Below the pieces are notes generated by a model, which searched no databases, was not told where the DNA came from, and was given only the letters and a program-made list of their open reading frames with translations. DNA of 6,201 nucleotides. Origin: UBA1737 sp045653225 (GTDB taxonomy: Bacteria > Bacillota_I > Bacilli_A > ML615J-28 > CAG-313). The stretch spans positions 1 to 6,201 of the forward strand of contig JAZOLP010000185.1 in NCBI GenBank assembly GCA_045653225.1, read 5' to 3'. Shown here piece after piece: positions 5,019 through 6,201 of this stretch (its first letter is position 1; each line of letters starts with the position of its first letter). Made by a program: the position numbers and the translations under genes.

Positions 5019-6032
5019 ATGGATTTTGAAAAATATAAAAATGAATCTCCCCAAAAATATAAAAAAGCATATGCTTGGCAAACTGCAATTGGTCTACAAA
5101 AAGTAGATGATTTAACGCCTTCAACATATTTATATGAAATTGCTGAAAGAAATATAGATGATGATTTATCATTCGAAGAAGCACATAAGTTGATTAACTC
5201 TTATTATTTAGAAAAACCTAAAGATACTGATCGAACTGAAGAAGCTGATAAAGTAAGTGTAAGAATCGCAGAACTTGTTGCTTCTAATAGTTTTGCTTTT
5301 TCTCCAGTTGAATATATAAATATTCATAAACAGTTATTTGAAGGTATTTATGAAAATGCTGGTCAAATAAGAAATTATAATATTTCAAAAAAAGAATGGG
5401 TTTTAGATGGTGATACTGTTACATATGGCAATGCTTATAATTTGAGAGATCTTTTAGAATATGATTTTCAGCAAGAAAAAGAATTTAGTTATCGTCATTT
5501 AACAAAAGAAGACTTTATTAAACATATTGCAAAGTTTATAAGTAATTTATGGCAAATACATGTTTTTGGTGAAGGCAATACTAGAACAACTGCTGTTTTT
5601 TTAATTAAATATTTAAATACAAAAGGGTTTGACATAAATAATGATCTTTTTGCAAAACATTCATGGTATTTTAGAAATGCATTAGTTAGAGCTAATTATT
5701 CAAACTTTTTGTTAGGCATTGACGAAACATCTGATTACTTGGAAATGTTTTTAGAGAATTTATTGTTTAATAGTAATCACGTTTTAAGCAATAAAAAATT
5801 ACATGTATCATATAAAAATTCTTCTGATGTATTTTTTGATTTAAGTGATATAGAAAAAGAAATAATAAATATAATAAAAGATAATCAGGATATCACTATC
5901 GAAGAATGCTCTAAAAAAATTAATAGATCTATTAGAACTACAAAAGAAATTTTTAAAAAATTAAAAGAAAAAAATATTATCAAAAGAGTTGGTTCAAAGA
6001 AAACAGGCTATTGGGGCATAAAATATAATTAG
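5019..6032 (+). CDS. Fic-domain protein with C-terminal winged helix (337 aa)
   Basis: Fic enzymes transfer AMP, or other phosphate-containing groups, onto target proteins. The core motif here is HVFGEGNTRTTA (from His181), with catalytic His181, Glu185 and phosphate-binding Gly186, Asn187 and Arg189. The Pro of the canonical HPFx(D/E)GNGRxxR is Val, and the second Arg is Ala192. IRNYNISKKEWVL (117-129) is the target-binding flap. Residues about 20-65 (WQTAIGLQKVDDLTPSTYLYE...EEAHKLINSYY) resemble the small antitoxin-like N-terminal segment seen in related Fic proteins, but I find no clear (S/T)xxxE(G/N) inhibitory motif there. Residues about 274-337 form a winged helix (IEKEIINIIKDNQ ... IEECSKKINRS-RTTKEIFKKLKEKNIIKR ... 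GYWGI), which may bind DNA. ATG 5019 has AAAGGAG (5004-5010) 8 nt upstream. The gene is probably transcribed alone. Autoregulation is inferred. Confidence 0.92.
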   Translation: MDFEKYKNESPQKYKKAYAWQTAIGLQKVDDLTPSTYLYEIAERNIDDDLSFEEAHKLINSYYLEKPKDTDRTEEADKVSVRIAELVASNSFAFSPVEYINIHKQLFEGIYENAGQIRNYNISKKEWVLDGDTVTYGNAYNLRDLLEYDFQQEKEFSYRHLTKEDFIKHIAKFISNLWQIHVFGEGNTRTTAVFLIKYLNTKGFDINNDLFAKHSWYFRNALVRANYSNFLLGIDETSDYLEMFLENLLFNSNHVLSNKKLHVSYKNSSDVFFDLSDIEKEIINIIKDNQDITIEECSKKINRSIRTTKEIFKKLKEKNIIKRVGSKKTGYWGIKYN

Positions 6033-6125
6033 AGTTTAAAAAATTAACTTAATGTTTGAAAATAACTATACATTGAGTAAAAAAATTAAATAAATATCAG
6101 ATAAAAAGAATATAAAAATATAATT

Positions 6126-6162
6126 ATCACCACTCGCATATAATGTTAGAGGTGATTTTTTT
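6126..6162 (+). terminator. Hairpin and T7 run after fic
   Basis: ATCACC (6126-6131) pairs with GGTGAT (6151-6156). After an A-A mismatch, CT (6133-6134) pairs with AG (6148-6149). Seven T follow (6156-6162). It is the first terminator-like element after fic, 93 nt past its stop; nothing closer is visible. It is weaker than copy 1. The loop holds TATAAT (6139-6144), and the 3' arm is part of the SD for the next ORF. Confidence 0.6.
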
Positions 6163-6201
6163 ATGATGTATTATCTAGTTAGTATAAAAGGGACAGGGAT
6201 G
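6163..6201 (+). CDS. murC: Start of murC (partial, runs off the window)
   Basis: An ideal SD, GAGGTGAT (6149-6156), stands 6 nt before ATG 6163. The 13 codons visible read MMYYLVSIKGTGM. IKGTGM is the N-terminal nucleotide-binding signature of MurC, which joins L-alanine to UDP-N-acetylmuramate in peptidoglycan synthesis. The first loop Gly, nearly always present (VGIKG), is Ser here, which casts some doubt on function. From this window I cannot tell whether it is full-length murC or another fragment like that at 4872. Confidence 0.55.
   Translation, partial: MMYYLVSIKGTGM

Larger units (their letters stand above)
6121..6201 (+). repeat. Direct repeat, copy 2: hairpin plus start of murC
   Basis: This is the second copy of the stretch at 4831-4910, about 86% identical by my count, and it reaches the window edge, so its true right end is unknown. 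It differs from copy 1 in a full SD (GAGGTGAT) and in keeping the usual KGTGM loop. Confidence 0.85.

Noticed and set aside
1..6201. CRISPR array, tRNA or rRNA genes
   Set aside because: I saw no regularly spaced repeats and no cloverleaf or rRNA-like stretches on either strand.

Overview
The window is AT-rich (roughly a quarter to 30% G+C by eye). It uses the standard genetic code: TGG encodes Trp and TGA ends genes. Genes start behind clear Shine-Dalgarno (SD) sites and promoters have a recurring extended -10, TGGTATAAT. This fits a low-G+C Bacillota (Firmicutes), perhaps an Erysipelotrichia or RF39-like gut lineage; that placement is an inference from composition and gene style. Every supported gene lies on the + strand. 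The mix of small, poorly conserved, partly broken genes looks like an accessory region, not core genome.

Left part (1-2943): a promoter drives a cytoplasmic trypsin-like serine protease (128-823) whose stop codon sits inside a terminator hairpin. Next come a small transglutaminase/papain-like Cys-His-Asp protein (882-1295) and a Sel1-repeat protein (1327-1713). A decayed stretch follows: a frameshifted, possibly GNAT-like gene (1724-2145), a resolvase-like gene broken in a run of seven T (2147-2564), and a 51-codon ORF in the same frame beyond that gene's TGA (2574-2729). An intact 56-residue DUF4177-like gene (2741-2911) and a strong terminator close the unit. Tight spacing and overlapping SD/stop signals from 1295 to 2741 suggest one transcript.

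Middle part (2944-4871): a single gene for a small two-helix membrane protein has its own promoter and terminator. An unexplained G+C-rich, foldable segment (3341-3395) follows. Then comes a 413-residue AAA+ ATPase/DUF4143 protein behind a near-consensus promoter with a 15-bp palindrome at the expected transcription start.

Right part (4831-6201): a Fic-domain protein with a C-terminal winged helix (5019-6032) sits behind a promoter carrying three copies of the half-site TTGCACTTT. It is bracketed by two diverged direct repeats of about 80 bp (4831-4910 and 6121-6201). Each repeat contains a hairpin, an SD-like site, a T7 run and the first codons of MurC (UDP-N-acetylmuramate-alanine ligase). 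The first copy stops after 18 codons and the second runs off the window. The most interesting reading is that the 5' end of murC is a repeated junction or attachment site for accessory cassettes. This cannot be proved from one window.
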